A stretch of DNA of 30,032 nucleotides from the NCBI GenBank assembly GCA_012839395.1, contig DUNJ01000003.1, positions 1-30,032 of the forward strand, written 5' to 3'. The stretch is from Tepidimicrobium sp. Its GTDB lineage: Bacteria; Bacillota; Clostridia; Tissierellales; Tepidimicrobiaceae. A program made the position numbers and the translations under genes. Under the pieces are notes generated by a model. The model was given only the letters and a program-made list of their open reading frames with translations. It ran no database searches and was not told the origin of the DNA. This document shows, in pieces, positions 1 to 6,839 of the stretch. Position 1 is the stretch's first letter. The number at the start of each line of letters is the position of its first letter.

Positions 1-98
1 CAGTAAAAAATAGTGATCTAACCATAGACTCAGTCTTTGGAATAGGCCTGACAAGAGACATTGAAGGAATGTTTTATCAAGCTATTGAAATTATAAAT
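1..98 (+). pseudogene. Fragment of a second NAD(P)H-hydrate epimerase-like gene, cut at both ends
   Basis: Read on the plus strand from base 3, this encodes about 32 residues including DSVFGIGLTRDIEG and FYQAIEIIN. These match residues in the middle of the intact epimerase at 20713-21381 (DSIFGIGLTRDVKG, FYKAIDIIN), about 21 of 32 identical by eye. The frame meets a stop at about 111, and the similarity ends abruptly at base 98, where the phospholipase-D-like gene on the other strand takes over. The 5' part lies outside the window, so I cannot say whether it is intact there. The piece is a paralogous remnant and not a recent copy, because synonymous and conservative changes are spread evenly. 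Confidence 0.75.
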
Positions 99-548
99 AT
101 ATCCTGTATTTGAATTTTTGCATATTTCGTAATAATCTCTAATGCTCTGATTAATCAGTTTCTTATCCCTAATAAAAACACCATATTCTATATTCTTTTC
201 CAATCCTGAATATGTTAAATTTGATGATGTAATTATAGCGTACCTATCATCAAATATATAGAATTTAGCATGTAAGGTTTGACAATTATATATTCTATCT
301 TTATTTTCAATTATGTCTTGAAAAGCTTCGATATCGGAAGATCTTTGATAAAAATTAGACATACTAAAGTTAGAAATCATCTTTAATTGTACTCCAGGCC
401 TTTTATTATCATATATATTTTTTATTACAGACTTTTTAACATAAGGTGCACAAAGATTAATAGGTGCACAAAGATTAATTTGCGATTTACTGTCTACAAC
501 TAAATTATCAAACTTATCTTTTAAAGGATATTTGATTAATTCGATCAA
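30..548 (-). CDS. Phospholipase-D-like (HKD) domain protein, C-terminally truncated and fused to antisense epimerase sequence
   Basis: The 172-residue product has one HKD-type motif: H93, K95 and D100 followed by TSSN at 107-110, the active-site pattern of PLD-superfamily nucleases and lipases. N-terminal residues QINLCAPYVKKS fit the usual start of such a domain. The start is a TTG at 548, chosen because AAAAGGAG lies just upstream and no ATG is better placed. Family members normally have a second half that is missing here. From about residue 150 the frame runs through the antisense strand of the epimerase fragment and stops at 30, so the last 25 or so residues are not PLD sequence. Substrate is unknown. 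Whether the protein is functional is doubtful. Confidence 0.6.
   Translation of the reverse strand: MIELIKYPLKDKFDNLVVDSKSQINLCAPINLCAPYVKKSVIKNIYDNKRPGVQLKMISNFSMSNFYQRSSDIEAFQDIIENKDRIYNCQTLHAKFYIFDDRYAIITSSNLTYSGLEKNIEYGVFIRDKKLINQSIRDYYEICKNSNTGYIYNFNSLIKHSFNVSCQAYSKD
444..479. repeat. Perfect 18-bp tandem duplication inside the PLD-like gene
   Basis: Two adjacent identical copies of aggtgcacaaagattaat lie at 444-461 and 462-479. They are in frame and duplicate the hexapeptide INLCAP in the first beta-strand of the PLD-like domain. The repeat looks like a replication-slippage product in a gene no longer under strong selection. Confidence 0.9.
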
Positions 549-615
549 ATATATCCACTCCTTTTAGTCGATTTATGCATTCCTTCTTTTAATTTATCAT
601 TTATTACCTATAGCC

Positions 616-659
616 ATAAGGCCTCTAGTCTTTTAAATTAAAAAAACTAAAGGCCTTAT
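616..659 (-). terminator. Hairpin after the lipoprotein cluster
   Basis: Arms 616-634 and 640-659 pair over 19-20 bases with two wobbles, around a core of AAGGCC/GGCCTT. It lies 84 bases beyond the stop of the 743-1240 gene. There is no clean U-tract on either strand, so it may act as a 3'-end stabiliser as well as a terminator. Confidence 0.55.
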
Positions 660-742
660 TTGTCTTGTATCTATCTATATAAATTACATATACCCTACCT
701 AAAAATCAAATTCATAAATATTGAATATTTGTCAATACAGTT

Positions 743-1240
743 TTATTCATCACTATCTTCCCACCATGTAGCCTCATCCAGTTTAAAATCATAATCTATA
801 TATAAATCATTTCCATCTTCTGTTCTTGCGGTTACTTCTAAGGTTAATATTTCATAATCATCTGGATCCTGTGTTTCCGGGCCAAATGTATCAAATTTTG
901 GCGAAGTTTCTCCTGGCATAATTGTATCGTAAATATCCAAATAAGTTGCCTCATTCTCATCTTTTAATAATATCTTAACTGAATAGCCGGTAATTGGATA
1001 TTCTGAATTGTTTGTATATGTTGCTTCCATATATACGGTTCCAATACTATCTGGTTCTAATATATTTATTTCAGGCATAATATCATCGGGATGAATAGGT
1101 ATTTCTTCATCCTTTGTTTCCAATTCATCATTTGCATTTTCCTCGGCAATAGTTTCAGGTGTTTCTTCTATTTTCCCACTGCTACACCCTATCAACGACA
1201 TAGATAGGGTTAAAATAAGTATTAATATTACTTTTTTCAC
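743..1240 (-). CDS. Predicted lipoprotein of unknown function (165 aa)
   Basis: The product begins with a short positively charged n-region, a hydrophobic stretch and the lipobox LIGC with the cysteine at about residue 19, so it should be exported and lipid-anchored. The mature part is strongly acidic. It has a beta-rich domain of about 100 residues (from EINILEPD onward) that resembles extracellular FxLYD-like folds only in general composition. The start is GTG at 1240, five bases after AGGAGGG. It is the last gene of a three-gene group with the membrane protein at 1259 and the lipoprotein at 1697, with a gap of only 18 bases to the former. I do not recognise a specific family. Confidence 0.75.
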   Translation of the reverse strand: MKKVILILILTLSMSLIGCSSGKIEETPETIAEENANDELETKDEEIPIHPDDIMPEINILEPDSIGTVYMEATYTNNSEYPITGYSVKILLKDENEATYLDIYDTIMPGETSPKFDTFGPETQDPDDYEILTLEVTARTEDGNDLYIDYDFKLDEATWWEDSDE

Positions 1241-1258
1241 ATAATCCCTCCTAACAAT

Positions 1259-1660
1259 CTAAACTTCGCTATCCATATCCTGCGCCTCTACCACATCATA
1301 CTTTATAATTCCTGCAGTCAACATTATAGATGCAATAATAAAAATATATAATCCAGTTCCAGCAGCGTTTACAGTACTACCGAAGAAGTCTACACTTTTC
1401 GAACTGAGAAATGCTATGCTCAAAACAACTGCTAATACACCACACATTGCACCTATAATCTTGTTTAACCGAGCACTCTTTAACAGTTTATATAATGGAT
1501 ATATGTACAATATTAAAAACAAATATCCATCCTGCTGAAATCCCGACATGCTCGCTATCCCTAGGTCTACCCAACTCATAAATAAAGATAAAATCGCTAA
1601 TATGGTAGAAATAAATATAAGCTTTCCACCTATATTCCATTCCTTAAATTTGATCTCCAT
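1259..1660 (-). CDS. Small integral membrane protein (133 aa)
   Basis: About four hydrophobic helices can be seen: residues 11-35, 44-60, 68-88 and 98-120. The C-terminus is short and acidic. The N-terminal helix begins with GGKLIFISTILAILSLFMSW. No catalytic motif is visible. The ATG at 1660 follows GGGGGGAG at good spacing. It sits between two lipoprotein genes on the same strand with short gaps, so the three are probably co-transcribed and may form a small cell-surface unit. The role is unknown. Confidence 0.7.
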   Translation of the reverse strand: MEIKFKEWNIGGKLIFISTILAILSLFMSWVDLGIASMSGFQQDGYLFLILYIYPLYKLLKSARLNKIIGAMCGVLAVVLSIAFLSSKSVDFFGSTVNAAGTGLYIFIIASIMLTAGIIKYDVVEAQDMDSEV

Positions 1661-1696
1661 AATCTCCCCCCTTTATAATGAATATATCTTACCAAT

Positions 1697-2314
1697 TTAA
1701 TCCTCGAAATCATCTGGATATGTTATTGAATTGATTACATCCCCAGTATCCGCATCCTCTATTGTTATTGTAGTTTCATATTCTTTTCCTGAATAAATTT
1801 GATACATACCCGCCATAAGTCCTACTCCTAGAGGTGTTATATCAAATGCCTCTTCATAGGCTTCCCTATCTACGATTATATTTACTTCCCTGAAATCTTT
1901 ATTATATTTTACATTCTTTATATAAGGTGTTTCCTCTGATTCAATTAAATCTTTTATGCTCGATTCTGTTTCTTCTTCCAATTCATTTACCAATTCCTTA
2001 TGCTTTTTCTTTGTCATGGTTAATTTTAAGGATCCATCTTCCTGTACTTCTGCTGTTTTGATTCCCTCATTTTCCGCTAGGTATTCTTCTTCATTGAAAT
2101 CATCTAAATCCCCTACTATTTCAGAAGGCAATGTAACATCTACTGTCAGCAAATTTTTATCTACTGTCACTCCTTCTGATTCCTCGCCAGCTTCTGTCTC
2201 TACTACTGAATCATCTCCTCCTACGTCTTCGTTCGGCTCCTTCTTGCCACATCCTACTAAAGCTAAGTTTATTACCATGATCAATACCAAAAATAAATTA
2301 ATTAATCTTTTCAT
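1697..2314 (-). CDS. Predicted lipoprotein of unknown function (205 aa)
   Basis: An N-terminal signal with lipobox LVGC (cysteine at about residue 22) is followed by an acidic, low-complexity linker rich in E, D and V. Then comes a folded region with the motif VTLPSEIVGDLDDFNEEEY and a C-terminal beta-rich part ending in ITYPDDFED. The ATG at 2314 follows AGAGGTGA. This is the promoter-proximal gene of the 743-2314 group. The strong promoter at 2409-2437 reads directly into it, with a palindrome over the -10 box. The protein looks like a family common in Clostridia, but I cannot name its function. Confidence 0.75.
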   Translation of the reverse strand: MKRLINLFLVLIMVINLALVGCGKKEPNEDVGGDDSVVETEAGEESEGVTVDKNLLTVDVTLPSEIVGDLDDFNEEEYLAENEGIKTAEVQEDGSLKLTMTKKKHKELVNELEEETESSIKDLIESEETPYIKNVKYNKDFREVNIIVDREAYEEAFDITPLGVGLMAGMYQIYSGKEYETTITIEDADTGDVINSITYPDDFED

Positions 2315-2399
2315 TTTGTCACCTCTTAATATTTTTATTTTCCTATAATATATTCACCCATTGTTTTTAAATCGGGTTTTCGGAAATATATTATACCTT

Positions 2400-2437
2400 T
2401 GTAATGATATATTACATAATTTTTTATAAATTGTCAA
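2400..2437 (-). promoter_or_regulatory. SigmaA-type promoter with 17-bp palindrome over the -10 box
   Basis: On the minus strand TTGACA (2437-2432), a 17-base spacer and TAATAT (2414-2409) form a near-consensus promoter for the lipoprotein genes. The palindrome at 2400-2416 (TGTAAT, five bases, ATTACA) covers the -10 box. A second promoter at 23948-23985 has the same arrangement, with a 16-base identical stretch around the -10. The site is related to the operator at 3707-3723. Confidence 0.7.
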
Positions 2438-2490
2438 TACGGCTCATATGTTCGTAACATTTTATTGCGAATCGTTTTTTCAAATATAAA

Positions 2491-2528
2491 AAATCAAGGC
2501 CCAGGCAATATTGCCTAGGCCTTGATTT
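2491..2528. terminator. Bidirectional intrinsic terminator hairpin
   Basis: A 19-bp inverted repeat with one mismatch (core AAGGCC, AGGCAAT/ATTGCCT) is flanked by A/T runs on both sides. It ends the repressor/protease operon from 3693. It lies 5 bases beyond the out-of-frame stop at 2533-2535 that the protease gene would use without its frameshift. Confidence 0.8.
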
Positions 2529-2620
2529 AAATTTATTCTTTCCTATATCCAAATGTTATTGGATCCATTCCAATAAACTCCAAACTCTCCTTCATGTCTT
2601 CATAGGATACTTTACCATTT

Positions 2621-3316
2621 TCATAATTTGGATTTTACATATATAATATATTCTTTGGGAATATAAAACTTTTTTGATGGGATTATTAGATCTATCGTAT
2701 AGCCTTCCTGCTTTGTTAGAGATTGAAGTTTGTCCTTATTTTCTAGAGAGCAGATATCTACAAGTTCTAGATATTTATCCAATGAGCATAGATTAAGCTG
2801 AATAAGTCTTTTAAGCATTGCCTTATAGCTTACATTAAAGTAGTTATGCATTCGAATTATATGTTTTGGTAGAACTTTGCTTTTATCTAAGTTTACAATC
2901 TTATAAAATACTTCCTTTACATAATCCTCTGGCATTAAAAATTCGGCAGCAAATACATCTGCCTTTACCTCTTCTTCTTTATGCTTTTCTTTATCCAAAA
3001 ATACCTTTTCCTTTTTTAATATATCCTCATTATACATAATATGGTATAGTTCGTGAGCTGCTGTATATCGTTCGTGGCCTAAGGTAAAATTACTATTTAG
3101 ATATATAATAAAACGTTTATCAAAGTAAGTTATAAAGCCAGAAAGTTCTTTTACATCTAATGGTTTTCTTATTAAAAATGCTACCTCTGAAAGAATGTCA
3201 AATATATCCGATATTCCCTTCTTAGCAAATCTAACCCTTACCTCTTCTGCTAATTCCTTTATTTTAAGCCTAAATAATTCTTCTGGAATATTTATTTTAT
3301 CTCTCAAGCAATTCAC
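2621..3316 (-). CDS. ImmA/IrrE-type zinc metallopeptidase, probably shortened by a frameshift
   Basis: The 231-residue product carries the gluzincin motif HELYH at residues 88-92 and a downstream KADVFAAEF segment that supplies the third ligand. In ImmA/IrrE proteins this domain cleaves a partner XRE repressor. The start is GTG at 3316 after GGGGAAGA, 17 bases below the repressor gene stop, so the two form an operon. After the TGA at 2621, one other frame continues as NPNYENGKVSYEDMKESLEF and on to a stop at 2533-2535. That reads like the natural C-terminal helix of this family. Removing one A from the AAAA run at 2633-2636 would join the two, so the gene is either recently truncated or misread there. 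Confidence 0.8.
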   Translation of the reverse strand: MNCLRDKINIPEELFRLKIKELAEEVRVRFAKKGISDIFDILSEVAFLIRKPLDVKELSGFITYFDKRFIIYLNSNFTLGHERYTAAHELYHIMYNEDILKKEKVFLDKEKHKEEEVKADVFAAEFLMPEDYVKEVFYKIVNLDKSKVLPKHIIRMHNYFNVSYKAMLKRLIQLNLCSLDKYLELVDICSLENKDKLQSLTKQEGYTIDLIIPSKKFYIPKEYIIYVKSKL

Positions 3317-3333
3317 TCTTCCCCTGTGATTTA

Positions 3334-3693
3334 TTATAATTTAGAATCTCCTTTATATATTTTTTCATGGTTGATAAACACTCTTACCATATTCTGAAGT
3401 TTGGCAATCTCTTGCAAAGTGCTTTTTGAAGCGTTCCTCTTCCTAAAAAAAGTTACCAGATCTTCCAACTCCTTTTCAGTAAAAAATTCATTTATATCTA
3501 CATCAAAAATATTACATAGAGCTTTTAGCTCTATAGCGGATATAGTCCTATTATTATTTTCGATTTTGCTCAAAGTTTCCCTACTCATATTTATATCTTG
3601 CTCAATAAGCTTAGCTACTACTTCTGATTGACTTAACATCTTCTGTTGTCTAATATTTTTAATCTTTTTCCCAATTTCAGATTCTTTGACCAT
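3334..3693 (-). CDS. XRE-family (ImmR-like) transcriptional repressor
   Basis: The N-terminal 65 residues form a classic Cro/CI helix-turn-helix: IGKKIKNIRQQKMLSQSEVV, then a recognition helix around SRETLSKIENNNRTIS and the motif ALCNIFDVDINEFF. The C-terminal part is helical and charged. I place the start at the ATG at 3693 (MVKESE) because AAGGAGGTG stands just before it. An in-frame ATG at 3712-3714 has no binding site. It is followed by the ImmA-type protease, the arrangement seen in mobile elements such as ICEBs1, where the protease inactivates the repressor. A perfect palindrome lies 14 bases upstream of the start, so it probably represses itself. No integrase or phage genes are seen nearby. 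Confidence 0.85.
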   Translation of the reverse strand: MVKESEIGKKIKNIRQQKMLSQSEVVAKLIEQDINMSRETLSKIENNNRTISAIELKALCNIFDVDINEFFTEKELEDLVTFFRKRNASKSTLQEIAKLQNMVRVFINHEKIYKGDSKL

Positions 3694-3706
3694 TGCAACA
3701 CCTCCT

Positions 3707-3723
3707 TGTAACATAATGTTACA
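3707..3723. promoter_or_regulatory. Perfect 17-bp palindromic operator upstream of the XRE repressor
   Basis: TGTAACATAATGTTACA is an exact palindrome around a central base. It overlaps the edge of the repressor ribosome binding site. The likeliest ligand is the repressor itself. It also fits the GlnR/TnrA consensus TGTNA-N7-TNACA, so a nitrogen regulator is an alternative. Related palindromes lie at 2400-2416 and 23948-23964. Confidence 0.65.
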
Positions 3724-3780
3724 TAATGGAATTTATGGAATTTGCTTTGTCAATATTCTATAGTACTGTTGTTCTTTTAC

Positions 3781-3898
3781 CTACTCACATAAGCCCACTT
3801 CTTCTAATAATTCTATCTGTGCTACTAGTATTGCCCCTTCTCCAACCCTATTGATATCCATATGTCCATCGGTTTTGTTTTTATCTGTGGCAAGTCAT
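3781..3898 (-). pseudogene. Remnant of a small unrecognised gene
   Basis: On the minus strand one frame reads TDKNKTDGHMDINRVGEGAI and then LVAQIELLEEVGLCE before a stop at 3781-3783. This is clearly protein-like, about 36 residues. A ribosome binding site and ATG (AAAGGGAGTGAA, ATG at 3898) lie upstream but one base out of frame. The gene therefore seems to have lost its start through a single-base insertion. An in-frame ATG at 3861 would give a 26-residue product without a good ribosome binding site. I do not recognise the family. Confidence 0.4.
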
Positions 3899-3997
3899 TT
3901 CACTCCCTTTATATTATCCACTTACCTTGTCCATACCTTGATTATTCATTATATACCTAAAATCTCCAATTACACCTCATTTGGTTTATCTGGGCAT

Positions 3998-4025
3998 AAA
4001 AAATCCTCCTATCAAAGATGGGAGG
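3998..4025 (-). terminator. Intrinsic terminator of argF
   Basis: On the minus strand a 9-bp stem (CCTCCCATC / GATAGGAGG) with a three-base loop at 4005-4025 is followed directly by ATTTTTT. It lies 28 bases after the argF stop. Confidence 0.85.
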
Positions 4026-4053
4026 TGCCTGATGGGAAGATTTTTATATTCTA

Positions 4054-5090
4054 TTAACTTGTAGCGTGAATTTTTAATATATTGGTCTTGGATAATAATA
4101 CCGGATCACCTAGAGTTGCTACCATAACGGCCTTTATAGTGTGCATTCTATTTTCAGCTTCATCAAATACTACCGAATACTCACTTTCAAACACCTCATC
4201 AGTAACTTCCATAGCATCAAGTCCATATTTTTCAAATGCTTCTCTCCCTACATCCGTTTCTATATCATGGAATGCTGGTAAACAATGCATAAATACTACA
4301 TCTTTATCTGCTTTTTTCAACATCGCCATATCTACCTGATAGGGTATAAGTTGTTTTATTCTCTCTTCCATTTGATCCTCTTCCCCCATGGATATCCATA
4401 CATCTGTATATATGGCGTCTACATCTTTTACTCCTTCGTCTATTGACTCCGTTATGGTTATACGTCCTTCGGTCTCCTTGATTATTTTCTCCGCTTCTTT
4501 TATTATTTCATCTTCTGGAAATAATTGTTTTGGAGCCACTATTCTAATATCCATTCCTACTTTCGCAGCTCCTATAAGAAGGGAGTTGGCCATATTATTT
4601 CTTCCATCACCTACATAGGCAAGTTTTATACCTTTCAAATAGCCTTTTTTCTCTTTTATAGTTAGAAGGTCTGCCAATACTTGAGTTGGATGAAATTTAT
4701 CCGTTAGCCCATTCCAAACTGGAACATTGGAGTATTTTGATAATGTTTCAACCGTATCATGGCTATATCCCCTAAATTGGATTCCATCAAACATTCTACC
4801 GAGGACTTTGGCCGTATCTTTTGCAGACTCCTTTTCACCCAATTGCATCTCATCTTTACGTAAATACTCTATATAGGCACCTTCATCTTTTGCAGCAACT
4901 ACGAAGGCACTCCTAGTCCTCGTGGAAGGTTTCTCAAACAATAGGGCTATGTTTTCCCCTCTAAACTTTTATGTTTTATTCCCTTATATTTAAGTTTCTT
5001 TAATTCCCCTGATAAATCTATTAGATATTCTATTTCTTCCGGTGTATAGTCCAATAACGTGAGATAACTCCTTCCTTTTAAATTAACCAT
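4054..5090 (-). pseudogene. argF: Ornithine carbamoyltransferase, frameshifted near the N-terminus
   Basis: The product would transfer the carbamoyl group to ornithine to give citrulline. The long frame (4941-4054) has the carbamoyl-phosphate loop FEKPSTRTR, the HPTQVLADL segment, the OTC-specific DVWISMGEE and HCLPAFHD with the ornithine-site cysteine. The natural N-terminus, starting MVNLKGRSYLTLLDYTPEEI at the ATG at 5090 after AAAGGGGTG, is in another frame and hits TAG near 4965. Adding one base to the AAAA run there gives LEGKNIALLFEKPSTRTR, the standard family sequence. So one base is missing, either a real null mutation or a homopolymer read error. No other arginine genes are adjacent. 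Confidence 0.85.
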
Positions 5091-5177
5091 AAATCAGTTT
5101 CACCCCTTTGATTCTACTATTTCCCTATAACCTTTATTTCTTTTTAGTTTCTACTATCCCTTTTCCAAGCTTATATT

Positions 5178-5217
5178 TTAATGAATAAATATACAATATT
5201 GTATATTTATTCATTAA
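5178..5217. promoter_or_regulatory. 40-bp perfect palindrome, candidate double ArgR operator
   Basis: Bases 5178-5197 are mirrored exactly by 5198-5217. Each half contains ATGAATAAATATACAAT, which differs at only about three positions from the Bacillus ARG box CATGAATAAAAATTCAAG. Two boxes back to back, about 90-130 bases before the argF start, are what one expects for the hexameric arginine repressor. This gives a strong regulatory reason to believe argF is, or recently was, a real regulated gene. Confidence 0.75.
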
Positions 5218-5398
5218 CCTGCTTATACGTTTTTTACATCGTTTTCTTCTTAACATACTTATAGCATCATCATGTTGATAACATTTTTATTTATAAATTT
5301 TGACCTCCATGTTCGAATTGATTAATTATAAGTTTATAGGATTTTTTATTCATTTTCAAGGAAATTTTAACCCAAATTTGTAATTTCTTAAAAATCGT
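5218..5398. other. AT-rich intergenic stretch upstream of argF
   Basis: Together with 5091-5177 this forms a region of roughly 390 bases between argF and the GGDEF/EAL remnant. Apart from the ArgR palindrome and the terminator at 5399 I see no convincing coding frame. A 40-codon basic frame (5134-5256, minus) crosses the palindrome without a ribosome binding site. Confidence 0.5.
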
Positions 5399-5427
5399 AA
5401 CTCCTCCCATCATAGATGAGAGGAGTT
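5390..5427 (-). terminator. Intrinsic terminator downstream of the GGDEF/EAL remnant
   Basis: A 13-bp stem with one wobble (5399-5411 with 5415-5427, loop of three) is followed on the minus strand by an ATTTTT run at 5395-5390. It presumably served the gene whose remains lie at 5490-6019. Confidence 0.8.
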
Positions 5428-5489
5428 GTATGTTAATATAAACGATATTCACTTTATTAATTTGGGCTTAGATATTGTTTTTTGGAAAT

Positions 5490-6019
5490 TTAATCCATGT
5501 CCTGGCTGGAAATGGGTTTGCTAAATAAATAGCCTTGGGTTTTATCACAACCATCTTCCTGCAGCAGTTTCAGCTGTTCTATGGTCTCCACTCCCTCTTT
5601 CATATCCTACGATCCTATTCACCCGTTTAAAATCATCTATGGAAACCATTATTATTTTCATAAATAGGCCTTTGTTAGCTAATGCTTTTATTTTATCAAC
5701 TCATATATCGAGATTGCCATTGGCAGCTTTTTCAAACACCTCCTTGAGTCCTAAGGTTGGTTCCGTTAAACTTTTTGATAAAATGGTAAGAAATATTAAA
5801 ATGTCCAATCAGGGGACCCTTCTATGTTTCTAAAAAAGCGAATATCTCCTTTCCATTCTCATCCATATATTCTAAATTTCCTAATTTATCGCTGAAAATT
5901 TTATCTATTATAGATCTGTTTTCTATATGATCATTTATATTTTTTATTAAGAAAACCTGGGAATCCGTATGGGAAATGACCAAACCATTTATAACCCATG
6001 GGAAAATATGACTAAATGT
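5490..6019 (-). pseudogene. Remnant of a Cache-HAMP-GGDEF-EAL c-di-GMP signalling gene
   Basis: Pieces in different minus frames occur in the right order for one membrane sensor. At 6019-5830 there is a Cache-like extracellular segment (GLVISHTDSQVFLIKNINDH, then GNLEYMDENGKEIFAF). At about 5790-5700 there is a membrane exit plus HAMP (EPTLGLKEVFEKAANGNLDI). At 5690-5620 there is the first strand and helix of a GGDEF domain (MVSIDDFKRVNRIVGY). At 5606-5490 there is the extreme C-terminus of an EAL domain (KEGVETIEQL, then GCDKTQGYLFSKPIS). The GGDEF active-site loop and nearly all of the EAL domain are deleted, and several stops and frameshifts interrupt the rest. The gene made and/or broke down cyclic di-GMP and is certainly dead. 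Confidence 0.8.
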
Positions 6020-6033
6020 AGCAAAATTAATAA

Positions 6034-6059
6034 GGCAAACAACCCATAGGTTGTCTGCC
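6034..6059. terminator. Terminator of the aldehyde oxidoreductase operon
   Basis: An 11-bp stem (GGCAAACAACC / GGTTGTCTGCC, one mismatch, four-base loop) lies 28 bases after the last stop codon of the operon. A T-run follows on the plus strand and a weaker TTATTAATTTT on the minus strand. Confidence 0.7.
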
Positions 6060-6086
6060 TTTTTGATATTTTAGTATTACTAATTT

Positions 6087-6839
6087 TTATATTAAGTTTT
6101 GAAATGCCTCTTTAAATTTTTCCCCCACAAGCCTTCTACTGCACGATTCACAAAGGTATTCCTGAGTTTTAACGCCAAGCTGTTCATCAATATGGTGTAG
6201 AACCTCCTCAGTTGAATAGCATTTACCACACCTAGTGCAACTGATTAAATCAAATGTTTTGTTCCAAATAATTCTCTTTCCATCCTGCTCTACTAAACTG
6301 ATAGCATTAGTAGGACAGACCTCTGCACAAGCTCCACATCCTATACAATCCTTGGAAGCATCATCATATGGGGTAGAAACCTTTTTAGTAATTCCCCTAT
6401 TTACCAGGGATATAGCATTTGTCCCTAGCTTTTCGCAGGCTTTAACGCATAGTCCACATAGAATGCAATCCTCTTCCCTTTCCATATCCAAATACCTGCT
6501 AGGGGCTTTCACTCCATATTCCTCCGCTAATTTTCGTATATATCCATTATTAGGCGTTCTAAGGAGCAATAGAAAAATTATATCCTTTCTCATATTGACT
6601 ATATTCTTAGTGTTTGTCAAAACTTCAATCCCATCCCTTATTGGATAGACACAAGATGAAACTGTTTTGGTGCTATTGCCTTCTATCACTTCAACTAAGC
6701 ATAGCCTACATCTGCCTAAGCCTTCAAAGCCTTCCTTATAACATAGGCTTGGAATCTCTATTTCATTGCGCCTGGCTAATTCCAATAGGGTTTCCCCTTT
6801 ATTACCGCTATAGTATTTCCCATCAATTTTAACATTCAT
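6087..6839 (-). CDS. NuoG/HydA-N-terminus-like iron-sulfur subunit
   Basis: This 250-residue electron carrier has a plant-type [2Fe-2S] domain (C33, C44, C47, C63) and two [4Fe-4S] motifs (C125/128/131/135 and C165/168/171/175). A C-terminal cysteine module follows (C201/204/207 with C230/C233), probably a further cluster. There is no catalytic hydrogenase or formate dehydrogenase domain. The HxxxCxxC cluster usual in NuoG is replaced by TPNNGYIRKLAEE. The ATG at 6839 (MNVKID) follows GGTGGTG and overlaps the upstream NuoF-like gene by 11 bases. Upstream ATGs give a spurious extension. It should collect electrons between the flavin subunit and the Fe-S/AOR part, or contact ferredoxin. Confidence 0.85.
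   Translation of the reverse strand: MNVKIDGKYYSGNKGETLLELARRNEIEIPSLCYKEGFEGLGRCRLCLVEVIEGNSTKTVSSCVYPIRDGIEVLTNTKNIVNMRKDIIFLLLLRTPNNGYIRKLAEEYGVKAPSRYLDMEREEDCILCGLCVKACEKLGTNAISLVNRGITKKVSTPYDDASKDCIGCGACAEVCPTNAISLVEQDGKRIIWNKTFDLISCTRCGKCYSTEEVLHHIDEQLGVKTQEYLCESCSRRLVGEKFKEAFQNLI

Noticed and set aside
3851..4057. 68-codon plus-strand frame
   Set aside because: It covers the argF terminator and the antisense of the small gene remnant. It has no ribosome binding site and its composition is not protein-like.
5134..5256. 40-codon basic frame on the minus strand across the ArgR palindrome
   Set aside because: No ribosome binding site. The palindrome explains the sequence better as an operator than as coding DNA.
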